Notes under the pieces: model-generated
What the model saw: only the letters and a program-made list of their open reading frames with translations
Told to the model about the DNA's origin: nothing
Database searches by the model: none
Assembly: GCF_009766085.1 (NCBI RefSeq)
Contig: NZ_LMUF01000016.1
Coordinates: 1 to 64,000, forward strand
DNA from: Burkholderia sp. S171
Lineage (GTDB): Bacteria; Pseudomonadota; Gammaproteobacteria; Burkholderiales; Burkholderiaceae
Direction: 5' to 3'
Length of the DNA: 64,000 bases
Made by a program: the position numbers and the translations under genes
Shown: positions 17,989-26,551 of the stretch, piece by piece
Numbering within the stretch: the first letter of the stretch is position 1
Layout: each line of letters starts with the position of its first letter

Positions 17989-18051
17989 CTAACCCACCGC
18001 TGGAGAACCGGTGTAGAAAACTGGCGGGAACTGTACGCTGATATGTTTCAT
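17989..18051 (-). CDS. 20-codon leader peptide of the proS attenuator
   Basis: ATG at 18051, 20 codons, TAG at 17991-17989. The middle reads Gln-Phe-Pro-Pro-Val-Phe-Tyr and a third Pro is at codon 17. Segment 1 (CCCGCC, 18028-18023, the Phe-Pro-Pro codons) can pair with segment 2 (GGTGGG, 17998-17993, one G-U). Part of segment 2 (GCGGT, 18000-17996) can instead pair with ACCGC (17962-17958) of the terminator 5' arm. Ribosome stalling at the Pro codons would free segment 2 and prevent termination. No strong ribosome site is visible; TTGACA at 18086-18081 may be the -35 box, but no good -10 follows at normal spacing. Confidence 0.6.
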   Translation of the reverse strand: MKHISVQFPPVFYTGSPAVG

Positions 18052-18083
18052 GACTTTATGATCTGTGTTTTTTTAAACGATGT

Positions 18084-18120
18084 CAACGGTAGAGGGCTCG
18101 CAATGAATTCTCTACGGTTG
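18084..18120. repeat. Inverted repeat before the proS leader
   Basis: CAACGGTAGAG (18084-18094) and CTCTACGGTTG (18110-18120) are 11-bp arms with one mismatch and a 15-base spacer. The arm nearer proS overlaps the TTGACA that could be the -35 box, so it may be an operator, or a weak hairpin after the upstream gene. Confidence 0.5.
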
Positions 18121-18186
18121 TTAGCGTTGGTCCAACGGCGCTCGCAGCATTCGCCCGGGGACAACACTACCGTGGTGCCCTGAGGA

Positions 18187-18927
18187 TTAGTCGACCGGAC
18201 GCCACTGACCAGAATCCGGGCACACAATGGCCCGTGCACCGTTCACCCAGACTTGCTCTTCATCCAGTTGCAGCGAGATTGAACGGTCGATGTCAAAAGT
18301 AACCTCAAGTGCTTTCCCAACATGGGCATCTTCAATGGGAAGCTCCCAGGTCAGAAAGATTTGGGTGCAATCCTGGTCAGGTCCGAAGTCGGCCACATTA
18401 AAGCCGGTGCTGCCGCGTTGAATGACGCCATGAGGCTGGCCGGTATCGAATATCACAGCGGTACCCCGGGTCAGAGGGATTCGATAACCTGTAGAGGGAA
18501 AATGCAAGTCCAGACCCTTGTCCTCGCTCATGAAGAGATTGCAAAAGGCCGCACCGCCATATTGCGCGCCATCGTGGTGGTACCTCGCACCACGGCAGGC
18601 CATGAGCGCTACGTCACTGGAGGCAAGCACGTCAGGCAGTCCAAGCTCGCAGGTCCAATCGGATACCGCTTGCACGCAAAGCTTGTAATCCGGCCAGCGT
18701 ACTAGCGCTCGCGCCAAAGGCATTACCTCGACGTCCCCAGGCTCCAGGACCAGGCGCGACGCTATCTCCCTTTCCCAATCTGCGAGCAGACGTGCAGGGG
18801 GCATGGGTACGTCGACTGTGCCCGTCAGCGCGATGTCGCTCACGCTTCGGCTGCGGATAACATCGCCACTCCAGAAATAGGAAGTAAGGAGGTCTCGCAC
18901 TCGATGCGGTTGAGGAGCGTCATTCAT
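18187..18927 (-). CDS. 2-oxoglutarate/Fe(II)-dependent oxygenase-like protein
   Basis: 246 residues. The double-stranded beta-helix signature is visible: HxD at H117-H118-D119 (RYHHDGAQYGG), the distal His at 166 (DTGQPHGVI) and Arg 171 as a candidate 2-oxoglutarate ligand. No signal peptide. It follows a 142-residue unknown gene by 11 bases and lies upstream of the proS attenuator on the same strand. Relatives hydroxylate proteins, amino acids or small molecules; a prolyl target is tempting beside a ProRS but unsupported by sequence. Confidence 0.7.
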   Translation of the reverse strand: MNDAPQPHRVRDLLTSYFWSGDVIRSRSVSDIALTGTVDVPMPPARLLADWEREIASRLVLEPGDVEVMPLARALVRWPDYKLCVQAVSDWTCELGLPDVLASSDVALMACRGARYHHDGAQYGGAAFCNLFMSEDKGLDLHFPSTGYRIPLTRGTAVIFDTGQPHGVIQRGSTGFNVADFGPDQDCTQIFLTWELPIEDAHVGKALEVTFDIDRSISLQLDEEQVWVNGARAIVCPDSGQWRPVD

Positions 18928-18938
18928 AGGGTGGTGCG

Positions 18939-19367
18939 CTATTGCACGCGCTTAGGCGGTTGCGGGTTGTTTGCGGGGTTACTGTCAATCTTGACGACCC
19001 GTTCGATTCCCGCGATACCTGCCAGCGCCGACAATTCAGCTCGCAGCAGGTCGGCGGTCTCTCCCGGGTAGAGCTCCTCACTATCTACATAGACAGTGAA
19101 AGACTTCAGATACTTCGCTTTTTTCTCAGGGTTCTCGATCGTTTCCCTGGTCCATTGGTAAAGCGGATACTTTTCCGGGCCGAGTCGTTCTGCTTCATTG
19201 ACGTAATCAGAAAACGCGTCGAACTGGCATGTCAACGAGGCGTTATGCCGACGCAGTAAATCACGTAGCGCAGGGGACGCGCCCTCTGGATCTCTGCGCA
19301 AGATCGCGGCGGTCTCCGGTGAGACGGTGATCCTGACCTGAAATAGCCATGCATCGTTCTTAGTCAT
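18939..19367 (-). CDS. Hypothetical protein, unrecognised
   Basis: 142 residues, soluble, charged, no signal peptide or membrane segment. The start ATG 19367 lies 12 bases after the GGDEF-EAL stop; the junction contains a short tandem duplication (TAAGAACGATG twice). It is followed after 11 bases by the oxygenase gene, so the three genes probably form one transcript. The C-terminus is Pro/Asn-rich (NPANNPQPPKRVQ). No family is recognised. Confidence 0.7.
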   Translation of the reverse strand: MTKNDAWLFQVRITVSPETAAILRRDPEGASPALRDLLRRHNASLTCQFDAFSDYVNEAERLGPEKYPLYQWTRETIENPEKKAKYLKSFTVYVDSEELYPGETADLLRAELSALAGIAGIERVVKIDSNPANNPQPPKRVQ

Positions 19368-19379
19368 CGTTCTTAACCA

Positions 19380-21725
19380 TCATTCCACCGTGGGCCACGC
19401 CAGATGAGGCGATGTCCAGTCCAGTTCGCTACCGACCACCATCACCCGCTCGTTGCACGTGAACGCAATCGTCACGCCGACCGACGCGCGCCCGCTGGTC
19501 AGCGATAAATACGGTTGGCAGAACACTGCCGTTCCCATATTCGCCACTGCCTTCCAGTAATACGGCCGATGATCCCATCGCCCCGACTGCGACGCGAATA
19601 ACGGCCCAAGCCGGAAGTCTGCGCTCGATCCCGCGCGGCCCGTAATTTCCTGCCCCAGAATGCGCCCGGTATCGTCGAGAACAAAGCCGCGTTTGCACAG
19701 TTCCAGCTTCGCCATGGGCGCGATGGCGTCTTCCACACTGGCGCCGTCCGTCAACGCCGCCGCCGCAGTATTGAGCATGGCGAGATACGGCGCCAACTGC
19801 GCTTCGAAGCGGGCGGTGCGCACGGCCCGGCCTTCGGCAATCACATCGAATGCATGGTCGATACGCCGCGTGACCGCTGCCGGCGATGGCAGCGTGGCAC
19901 TCGGTCTGCCCAACAAGAACCCTTGCGCGAAATCGACATTTGATTCCACCGCCAGGATGAGCTCCTCGGTCGTCTCGATCCCTTCAACCACGACCAGCAT
20001 GTCCGCCCGATGCAGCAGCGAAACAATGGTCGGGAGCAGAGGCTGATCCGAGGCACGGCTCTTCGCGCGGATCAGCGCGCCATCGAGCTTGACGAAGTCG
20101 GGCTGGATCCGCAGCAGGCGGTCGAGGTTGGAGTGGCCCGTGCCGAAGTCATCGACTGCAATCAGGAAACCGCAGCCGCGATACCGCCACGCGGCCAGCG
20201 CCAGCTCCTCCACGTCCACGCCCTCGGACTCGAGGATCTCCAGCACCACGCCACGGGGATCGAGTCCCGCTTCGAAGACGATCGCCGCGAGCGTCTGCTC
20301 ATAACCCGGCTGGATGAACGTGGAGGGCGCGACGTTCAGGAAGAGCCAGCAGTCGAGCGGCAGGCGCTTGCGGGCGTTCGCGAGATGCAGATGGTGGGTC
20401 AGTGCATCCAGGTCGTTGATACCGGAATTTGATTGCGGGGCGAACAGCTTGTCGGGTTGCAGCGGCGTGCCATGCCGGTCGAAGCCGCGAAGCAGGGCTT
20501 CAAAACCGACCTGCTTCTGATGCGACAAACTGTACACCGGCTGGTAGTGGGTGAACAGGTCGAACGCGCCCCAGCGGGTGACAACGACCGGTTCCTCGTC
20601 GACCCGTGTGTCAGTGTCTTCATCGAGCGCGGTGGCGCGCACACGCTCGACCCGTCGCGCTTGCTCGACGAACACCCGGTTATGGCCCGCGTGTTTCGCG
20701 CGCAATAGCGCTTCATCGGCACGGTCCAGCAGCTCGATGGCGTTCTCGTTCGGGCGGCGATGCGCCACGCCGAAGCTGGCGGTGAGAAAGCCGTCGGGTC
20801 GAAGTATCGATGCAATGAGGATGCGCAGCGTGTCGGCCAGTCCGGTCGCGCGATCTGGAGCGGGCGCCTTGATAAGGACCGCGAACTCCTCGCCCCCCAG
20901 CCGTCCTACCACGGCGTGCGCGGGCACGGCGTCGTTCAGGACCTTGGTGACGTCCATCAGCGCCTCGTCGCCTCTCGCGTGGCCGTACTGGTCGTTCAGG
21001 GACTTGAAGCGATCGATGTCCAGGAAGATCGCACTGACGACTTCATCGTCTCCTTTCGTCTCGCCCAGCATCTGTTCCGCCTGCTCGAAAAAAGCGCGCC
21101 GGTTCAGAAGTTGGGTCAAGGGATCGGTTGCCGCGAGCGCCCGTAGTTTCTCTTCGAGCAGGAAGTGATTGAGCCGGAACCAATAGAACCCAAAATGAAA
21201 CGTGGTCGCGGTCGGGATGCCGATTGCCACCCACATTGCGCATAAGACGTAGTCGTCGTGCGTGAAGGGCACGGCCATGACGAAGGGCAGCCCGGCCAGA
21301 TAGAACGCAATCGTTCCCAGGACGAAATGCCGGGGCGTCAGCCACAGCGGCGCCGCACAAATAGGGATGACCATGCCGGCCGGCAGCATCCAGAAGAGCG
21401 GCTTTTCCACGCCCTCGACATTGATCACAATCCCGATCTGCAGAACGACGACATAAAGCACGCCGATCAGGCCGAATATGAAAGTGGACGGCGCCTTGGG
21501 GATGGCCGCGACTAGCAACAGCATGGCGAGAGCACATGTCAGGCGCGGCCAGAGCGGAAGGTCGGTCCCCGTTACGTGGGCTCGGGCAATGACAAAAATA
21601 AGAAATGCCACCACGGTAAAGGCCATGGTGACCGTTGATAGCGGCCGTTGCTGATCCATTGAGCGGCGGTGGAAACAGAGTCGAAGCGCGGGTGTGATCG
21701 TGGGCGGGAGCAAGGAGGTGAGCAT
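19380..21725 (-). CDS. Membrane GGDEF-EAL cyclic-di-GMP protein
   Basis: 781 residues from ATG 21725 (ATG 21659 is an alternative; the frame is open to 21878). About six membrane helices (33-185), then GGDEF (about 195-355) with intact GGEEF at 277-281 and no RxxD inhibitory site. The EAL domain follows (about 385-615) with EALLR at 409-413, N464, E496, DD at 525-526, K546 and E581, all the residues expected for phosphodiesterase activity. A C-terminal domain of about 160 residues resembles a small-molecule sensor. Both synthesis and breakdown of c-di-GMP are therefore possible. First gene of a three-gene run with the unknown protein and oxygenase. Confidence 0.9.
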   Translation of the reverse strand: MLTSLLPPTITPALRLCFHRRSMDQQRPLSTVTMAFTVVAFLIFVIARAHVTGTDLPLWPRLTCALAMLLLVAAIPKAPSTFIFGLIGVLYVVVLQIGIVINVEGVEKPLFWMLPAGMVIPICAAPLWLTPRHFVLGTIAFYLAGLPFVMAVPFTHDDYVLCAMWVAIGIPTATTFHFGFYWFRLNHFLLEEKLRALAATDPLTQLLNRRAFFEQAEQMLGETKGDDEVVSAIFLDIDRFKSLNDQYGHARGDEALMDVTKVLNDAVPAHAVVGRLGGEEFAVLIKAPAPDRATGLADTLRILIASILRPDGFLTASFGVAHRRPNENAIELLDRADEALLRAKHAGHNRVFVEQARRVERVRATALDEDTDTRVDEEPVVVTRWGAFDLFTHYQPVYSLSHQKQVGFEALLRGFDRHGTPLQPDKLFAPQSNSGINDLDALTHHLHLANARKRLPLDCWLFLNVAPSTFIQPGYEQTLAAIVFEAGLDPRGVVLEILESEGVDVEELALAAWRYRGCGFLIAVDDFGTGHSNLDRLLRIQPDFVKLDGALIRAKSRASDQPLLPTIVSLLHRADMLVVVEGIETTEELILAVESNVDFAQGFLLGRPSATLPSPAAVTRRIDHAFDVIAEGRAVRTARFEAQLAPYLAMLNTAAAALTDGASVEDAIAPMAKLELCKRGFVLDDTGRILGQEITGRAGSSADFRLGPLFASQSGRWDHRPYYWKAVANMGTAVFCQPYLSLTSGRASVGVTIAFTCNERVMVVGSELDWTSPHLAWPTVE

Positions 21726-22333
21726 GTTCTCGGGGTAAGTTTTAGCAGCCTCATTAATTGATGATGGCTGTCGGCTGTGCCGGGCCGAATTGTTTGAACT
21801 ACCGGAGTTACGAAGCTTCACATGATCCGACAATAGTCGGATGAATGAGATTGTCTTACTTGGCGCGGCCGGGCTCAAGTGAATGTTTATTCAACCGTAT
21901 TGTTTTTGGGAAATAAGGGGGGCGGGCTATTGGGTCCGGCCATGTTTTGGAAGCGAGAAGAGGATTCGCGCGCAATGCAGTTGCTGCCGGAAATCCTATA
22001 CCGCGGCTGTCTGGTATTGCAGACAATACAAAAGCATATCAATCGGCATCCGCAACGGCGACTTAAGTGTCGTTATCCAGTAAATGGGATGGCATGGGTT
22101 TGTTCGTTGAATTGTGCGTCGCACAACATGCTGTTATTTGTAGAAACTCGCGGCATCGTCAATAAACACGGTTTTAGTTCAGTCGCGCGTTTGCCGCCCA
22201 CGCCCGCAGCGGACAGCTCACCGATTCGCGCACGGTGGTTATCCGTCAATGCACGCACGATCATGCCATTCACCGCAATGTTGTTACTGTTTCGGCCGGT
22301 TCCAACTCGTGTATTCATCTAGACGTCTTGCAA
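21726..22333. other. Long intergenic region upstream of phnC
   Basis: No convincing gene; short frames have no family features. Two overlapping inverted repeats lie at 22008-22029: TGTCTG-N6-CAGACA and GTATTG-N4-CAATAC. The Pho box lies at its right end. Confidence 0.5.
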
Positions 22334-22367
22334 GCGTCACCGTGACGTCATGTTGCGTTCCTAGAAT
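22334..22367 (+). promoter_or_regulatory. Predicted Pho box and -10 box of phnCDE
   Basis: Two GTCA cores (22336-22339 and 22347-22350) are 11 bases apart, the spacing of PhoB repeats. TAGAAT at 22362-22367 starts 10 bases after the box, as in PhoB-activated promoters that lack a -35 element. Confidence 0.6.
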
Positions 22368-22412
22368 CCGTTTCGACGCTGCCAAGCTTTGACACGCGAT
22401 TGTGAGGACACC

Positions 22413-23312
22413 ATGGATGCAATTCACATTGAACGTCTCTGCAAGACGTTCAACAACGGGCGCAAGGCGCTCGACTCCATCGACCTGAAAGTCGGTGAAG
22501 GAGAAATGATCGCGCTGATCGGTGCGTCGGGTTCAGGGAAGTCCACGCTTTTGCGGCACATCGCCGGCTTTACGGCATCGGACCCCGCGCCGTCGCATGT
22601 CACGCTGCTCGGCCGGCCTATCCAGCAAAACGGCAAGGTCGCGCGCGAGGTTCGTCGAATTCGCCGCGATGTCGCGTTTGTCTTTCAGCAGTTCAATCTC
22701 GTCGGGCGTCTCACCGTGCGCACTAATGTGCTGCTCGGCGCGTTGTCGCGGGTGCCGCTGTGGCGGCGTCTTATCGGCCGGTTTCCGCGGGTGGAGCATG
22801 AGCTCGCGATGGCGTCGCTGAGCGCAATGGGTATTGGCGACCACATCAACGAGCGCGCGAGCACGCTGTCCGGCGGTCAGCAACAGCGCGCCGCGTTGGC
22901 GCGTGCGCTGGTGCAGCGAGCCCGCATTGTCCTCGCCGATGAACCCATTGCATCGCTGGACCCCGAGTCGTCGCGACGTGTCATGGAGCTGCTTCAGTCG
23001 CTGAACGAGGATCACGGTTTGACCGTAGTGGTGTCCTTGCATCAGATCGATGTAGCGATGAAATATTGCGCGCGTACCGTTGCGCTGCGCGACGGCCGCG
23101 TGGTCTACGACGGCCCGTCAGCCAGCCTCACGCCATCCCTTTTGCGCGACCTGTATGGCGCTGCAGCCGAAGAACTGCTGACCGACACGGAAAGCACGCT
23201 GCGCGACGTGGAGAAGCAAGCCGAACGTGCAGTCGACCGTGCCGCCGCGCGCCCCGAAGGTGCGTCGGCCCGCTCGGCCGCGTTCGCTTCGGCATCCGCT
23301 GCCAGCTCCTGA
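22413..23312 (+). CDS. phnC: Phosphonate ABC transporter ATPase PhnC
   Basis: 299-residue nucleotide-binding subunit of the phosphonate importer. Walker A is GASGSGKST, then [11 protein letters not shown], signature LSGGQQQR, Walker [17 protein letters not shown] and the switch His in VSLHQID. The C-terminal 40 residues are Ala/Glu-rich and probably variable. ATG 22413 has GAGGA upstream and is preferred to the frame start at 22389. It heads phnCDE; with PhnD and PhnE it brings phosphonates to the C-P lyase encoded downstream. A Pho box precedes it. Confidence 0.92.
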   Translation: MDAIHIERLCKTFNNGRKALDSIDLKVGEGEMIALIGASGSGKSTLLRHIAGFTASDPAPSHVTLLGRPIQQNGKVAREVRRIRRDVAFVFQQFNLVGRLTVRTNVLLGALSRVPLWRRLIGRFPRVEHELAMASLSAMGIGDHINERASTLSGGQQQRAALARALVQRARIVLADEPIASLDPESSRRVMELLQSLNEDHGLTVVVSLHQIDVAMKYCARTVALRDGRVVYDGPSASLTPSLLRDLYGAAAEELLTDTESTLRDVEKQAERAVDRAAARPEGASARSAAFASASAASS

Positions 23313-23362
23313 TTTGTTTTTTGAACACCTGCTTTGAACCCTCTTCAACCTGGACTCATTCG

Positions 23363-24334
23363 ATGAAATCAGCCCGTTTTCTTCTGGCCGGTGTGGCCCT
23401 TGCTGCGTGTTTTGTCACGCAGATGGTGCGCGCCGAAACGCTCAACCTCGGCATTATCTCGACCGACAATTCGTCCGCGCTCAAGCAACGCTGGCAACCG
23501 CTGATCGACGACCTCAATAAGCAGACCGGCCTCGACGTCAAGCCATTCTTCGCGACCGACTATGCGGGCATTATCGAAGGCATGCGTTTTAACAAGGTGC
23601 AGATCGGCTACTTCGGCAATGCGTCTGCCATTGAAGCGGTCGACCGCGGCAACGGCGAAGTGTTCGCGAAGGTAAAGTACAAAAGCGGCGAAGCGGGTTA
23701 TTACTCGCTGCTGATCACGAACGTGAACAGCAAGTGGAAGACGGTTGACCAGGTGCTGAAAAACACGCACGACATCAACCTCGGTTTCGGCGATCCGAAC
23801 TCGACGTCGGGCACGCTCGTGCCGTCGTATTACCTGTTTGCTAAGAACGGCATCTCGGTGCGCAATGACTTCAAGAGCGTGCTTCCGTCCAGCCATGAAG
23901 CGAACATGCTGGCTGTGGTAAACAACCGTGTCGACATCGCGACCAACAACACCGACATGGTCGAGACGCTAAGGCAAAATCATCCCGAGTTGCTCAAGCA
24001 GGTGCGCGTTTTGTGGAAGTCGCCGCTGATTCCGTCGGACCCGCTGGTATGGCGTCGTGACCTGCCGCAGGCGACGAAGGACAAGTTGCGTAACTTCTTC
24101 GATCACTATGCGCAGAGCGATCCGCGCGAACAGGCGATCATGGCAGGGATCACGGGCTTGTCGGGTTTTGCGGATTCCACCGACGCTCAACTCATACCGA
24201 TCCGTCAAATGGCCTTGTTCCAGAAAAAGCAGCAGGTCCAGAACGACGAACACATGTCCGACTCGGACAAGAAATCGCAGATCGCGGCGCTCGACCAGAA
24301 GCTGTCGCAACTGGATAGCGTGGCGGCGAAGTGA
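23363..24334 (+). CDS. phnD: Phosphonate-binding periplasmic protein PhnD
   Basis: 323 residues. The signal peptide [17 protein letters not shown]...VRA is followed by [20 protein letters not shown] and the PhnD-type ligand segments [24 protein letters not shown] and [19 protein letters not shown], where Ser/Thr residues bind the phosphonate group. It is the receptor for PhnC/PhnE. The frame is open upstream to 23066, but ATG 23363 begins the signal peptide. The 3' end overlaps phnE by four bases. Confidence 0.93.
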   Translation: MKSARFLLAGVALAACFVTQMVRAETLNLGIISTDNSSALKQRWQPLIDDLNKQTGLDVKPFFATDYAGIIEGMRFNKVQIGYFGNASAIEAVDRGNGEVFAKVKYKSGEAGYYSLLITNVNSKWKTVDQVLKNTHDINLGFGDPNSTSGTLVPSYYLFAKNGISVRNDFKSVLPSSHEANMLAVVNNRVDIATNNTDMVETLRQNHPELLKQVRVLWKSPLIPSDPLVWRRDLPQATKDKLRNFFDHYAQSDPREQAIMAGITGLSGFADSTDAQLIPIRQMALFQKKQQVQNDEHMSDSDKKSQIAALDQKLSQLDSVAAK

Positions 24335-25164
24335 AGCACAACGCCGACGCCTATTCCCTCGGCAGCGCGCGGAGCGGTCCGCTGCCACTGAAGCTCGAAC
24401 TGGGGCAGCCAAAGCGGAGCTGGTTGTCCATGTTCGGATGGTTAGTGGCGGTGGCAGTGCTTGGGCTGTCCTGGCATAGCGCTGACATGCGTCCGCTTGA
24501 TCTCTTCAGCGATTCCGGCAACATGCTGCAGTTCGGCAAGGACTTTTTTCCGCCGGACTTCTCCGACTGGCGCACCTATGTGCACGAGATGATCGTCACC
24601 TTGGCAGTGGCGGTATGGGGCACGGCGCTCGCACTGGTGTGCGCTGTGCCGTGCGGTTTGCTGTCGGCCTACAACATCGCGCCTATGTGGATCGTGCAGC
24701 CGGTACGCCGCCTGATGGACTCATGCCGCGCGATCAACGAGATGGTCTTCGCGATGCTGTTCATTGTCGCGGTGGGACTGGGGCCATTCTCGGGCGTGCT
24801 CGCGCTTTGGGTGCATACAACCGGCGTGCTGGCCAAGCTGTTTGCTGAAGCAGTCGAAGCGATCGATGCACGGCCGGCAGAAGGCGTTCGTGCAACGGGT
24901 GCAAGCAGTCTTGATGAAGTCCTTTACGGCGTGCTGCCCCAGGTCCTGCCGTTGTGGATCTCGTACGCGTTGTACCGGTTCGAGTCGAACGTACGCTCGG
25001 CGATGGTGGTCGGCATGGTCGGCGCGGGCGGGATTGGTGTTGTGTTGTACGAAGCGATCCGCTCGTTCAACTATGCCCAGACCTCAGCCATACTGCTGAT
25101 GGTTATCGTGATTGTTACGCTGATCGATCTGGCGTCCGCGTGGCTCCGTGAGCGTGTGATCTGA
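24331..25164 (+). CDS. phnE: Phosphonate ABC transporter permease PhnE
   Basis: 277-residue permease starting at GTG 24331 inside the phnD stop (GTGA). Membrane segments begin at about residue 35. Family motifs are [28 protein letters not shown] and the loop [34 protein letters not shown]. It is a single permease, so it presumably acts as a homodimer. The last codons and stop are included in a 15-bp direct repeat (25156-25170 and 25182-25196). A hairpin follows, before the convergent phnN. Confidence 0.92.
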   Translation: MKHNADAYSLGSARSGPLPLKLELGQPKRSWLSMFGWLVAVAVLGLSWHSADMRPLDLFSDSGNMLQFGKDFFPPDFSDWRTYVHEMIVTLAVAVWGTALALVCAVPCGLLSAYNIAPMWIVQPVRRLMDSCRAINEMVFAMLFIVAVGLGPFSGVLALWVHTTGVLAKLFAEAVEAIDARPAEGVRATGASSLDEVLYGVLPQVLPLWISYALYRFESNVRSAMVVGMVGAGGIGVVLYEAIRSFNYAQTSAILLMVIVIVTLIDLASAWLRERVI

Positions 25165-25194
25165 ATGCGTGATTTAAGCGCGTGATCTGAATGC

Positions 25195-25223
25195 GTTGGC
25201 CGGTCAATGCTCGGCCGGCCAAC
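25195..25223. terminator. Terminator hairpin between phnE and phnN
   Basis: GTTGGCCGG (25195-25203) pairs perfectly with CCGGCCAAC (25215-25223). It lies between convergent genes; a short T run follows on the + strand. Confidence 0.6.
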
Positions 25224-25226
25224 ACT

Positions 25227-25781
25227 TTAAAGCTGCTGCGGATTGATTGCGGCCAGTAGCTGCTGGCCGGCTTCGGAAAGCAGCCCCGAATTGTCGATGG
25301 TGATGAGCCGGGCCTGTTCTGGAAGTGACAAAGCCGGGCGCCGTGCAAGCCGCGCTTCCATCTGCCGGGAATCTTCGCGGCCGCGCCGCTCAAGCCGGGC
25401 GGCCAGAACCATGGGGCTTGCGTGAATGTGGACGAACTGCGTGAACGGATAGCGTTCGAGCGCAGCCGGCGCATGTTGGCGCGACCCGTTGACCACGACC
25501 GGCAACCCGCGTGCGAGCCATGCATCGATCTCGACGCCGATGCCATAGTGCAGTCCGAGACTTTCCCAATGCATCGAAAAAACGCCGCTGGCCAGGCGCG
25601 CGGCGAATTCCTCATCGCTCAGGGCGACGTGATTCTCGCCGTCCGAAACGGGTCGCGTGATGTAGCGATGCGCGAACATCACCTGCGCGCCAATGCGTTC
25701 ACGAACGAAGCCGAGCAACGAGTCCTTGCCGGCGCCCGACGGCCCCATTACGTAGATCAATCGACCGGTTTCGATGCTCAT
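25227..25781 (-). CDS. phnN: Ribose 1,5-bisphosphate phosphokinase PhnN
   Basis: 184-residue guanylate-kinase-like enzyme that phosphorylates ribose 1,5-bisphosphate to PRPP, the last step of C-P lyase carbon recovery. The P-loop is GPSGAGKDS near the N-terminus, followed by HRYITRPVSDGENHVALSDEEF. The length is typical. It overlaps the DUF1045 gene by four bases and is the last gene of the phnF-DUF1045-phnN unit, divergent from phnGHIJKLM. Confidence 0.92.
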   Translation of the reverse strand: MSIETGRLIYVMGPSGAGKDSLLGFVRERIGAQVMFAHRYITRPVSDGENHVALSDEEFAARLASGVFSMHWESLGLHYGIGVEIDAWLARGLPVVVNGSRQHAPAALERYPFTQFVHIHASPMVLAARLERRGREDSRQMEARLARRPALSLPEQARLITIDNSGLLSEAGQQLLAAINPQQL

Positions 25782-26551
25782 TCAAGGGCCTCCGAGTGCG
25801 CATTCGCAAAGGGCAGGCGCTGCCATAGAGTGAACGGCGCGCCCGGGTGCGGTTGAACAAAAAGCGCTGCCCCGTGGAAGGGAAGCGGTCCGAGCGTTTC
25901 AGCGCGGGTTTGCCACAGCGAGACAATTGCCGCACGCACTGAAGGCGCATCGAGTGCATCGGAGAGTGTCATGTGGAAGCGGAATTCATCGAGCACATAG
26001 GGGTAGCCCCATTCATGCAACAGGGTTTGCTGCCGCTCGCTCAAGCCTGACGCCAGGCGGCGTTCGGCATCTTCTGCACAGGGACGCGCACGCAGCGAGG
26101 TGAGCGCGTACAACGCGCTGGCCGCCACCCGGCGGATGGATTCGTCGTCATCCGGATGCGTGGCCCGCAACGCGACGAAGCGGCCCATCTCGACCACCGA
26201 CAAGGGAGCATCGAATTGAGTGATGCGGCTCGCCCACTCGCGAGCCTCCGATAAAACCTGCTGCGGCGTCACACCTTCGGCGGTATGAAAAGGCGCGACG
26301 AGCGTTCCGTGCCACCCATACCGGCGCGGTGAACCGGTCAGCACGGCAACGGTCTGCCCGAGTGCGGTGATGGCGGTTTCCTCGGGTGATTCGATTAAGC
26401 GTCCGCTCTCTGCATCGCGGCCAAGCCATTCGCAGCCCGCGTGCCACCACGCAGAAGACGCTGGTGGTGCGTAGTACAGCGCGATGCGCGAGCCAGGTGT
26501 CCAGGCATTCAAGATGTTGTCGTTCGCTTCGCCGCTCGCTTCGCTACTCAT
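25778..26551 (-). CDS. DUF1045 phosphonate-cluster 2H phosphoesterase-like protein
   Basis: 257 residues of the DUF1045 family found in phn clusters. Two HxT motifs typical of 2H phosphoesterases are present (YGWHGTLVAPF and FRFHMTLSDAL). It overlaps phnF and phnN by four bases each, so all three are co-translated. The C-P lyase route needs a phosphodiesterase opening 5-phosphoribosyl 1,2-cyclic phosphate before PhnN acts; no phnP is in this window. This protein is the natural candidate for that step, by inference from motif and position. Confidence 0.85.
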   Translation of the reverse strand: MSSEASGEANDNILNAWTPGSRIALYYAPPASSAWWHAGCEWLGRDAESGRLIESPEETAITALGQTVAVLTGSPRRYGWHGTLVAPFHTAEGVTPQQVLSEAREWASRITQFDAPLSVVEMGRFVALRATHPDDDESIRRVAASALYALTSLRARPCAEDAERRLASGLSERQQTLLHEWGYPYVLDEFRFHMTLSDALDAPSVRAAIVSLWQTRAETLGPLPFHGAALFVQPHPGAPFTLWQRLPFANAHSEALE

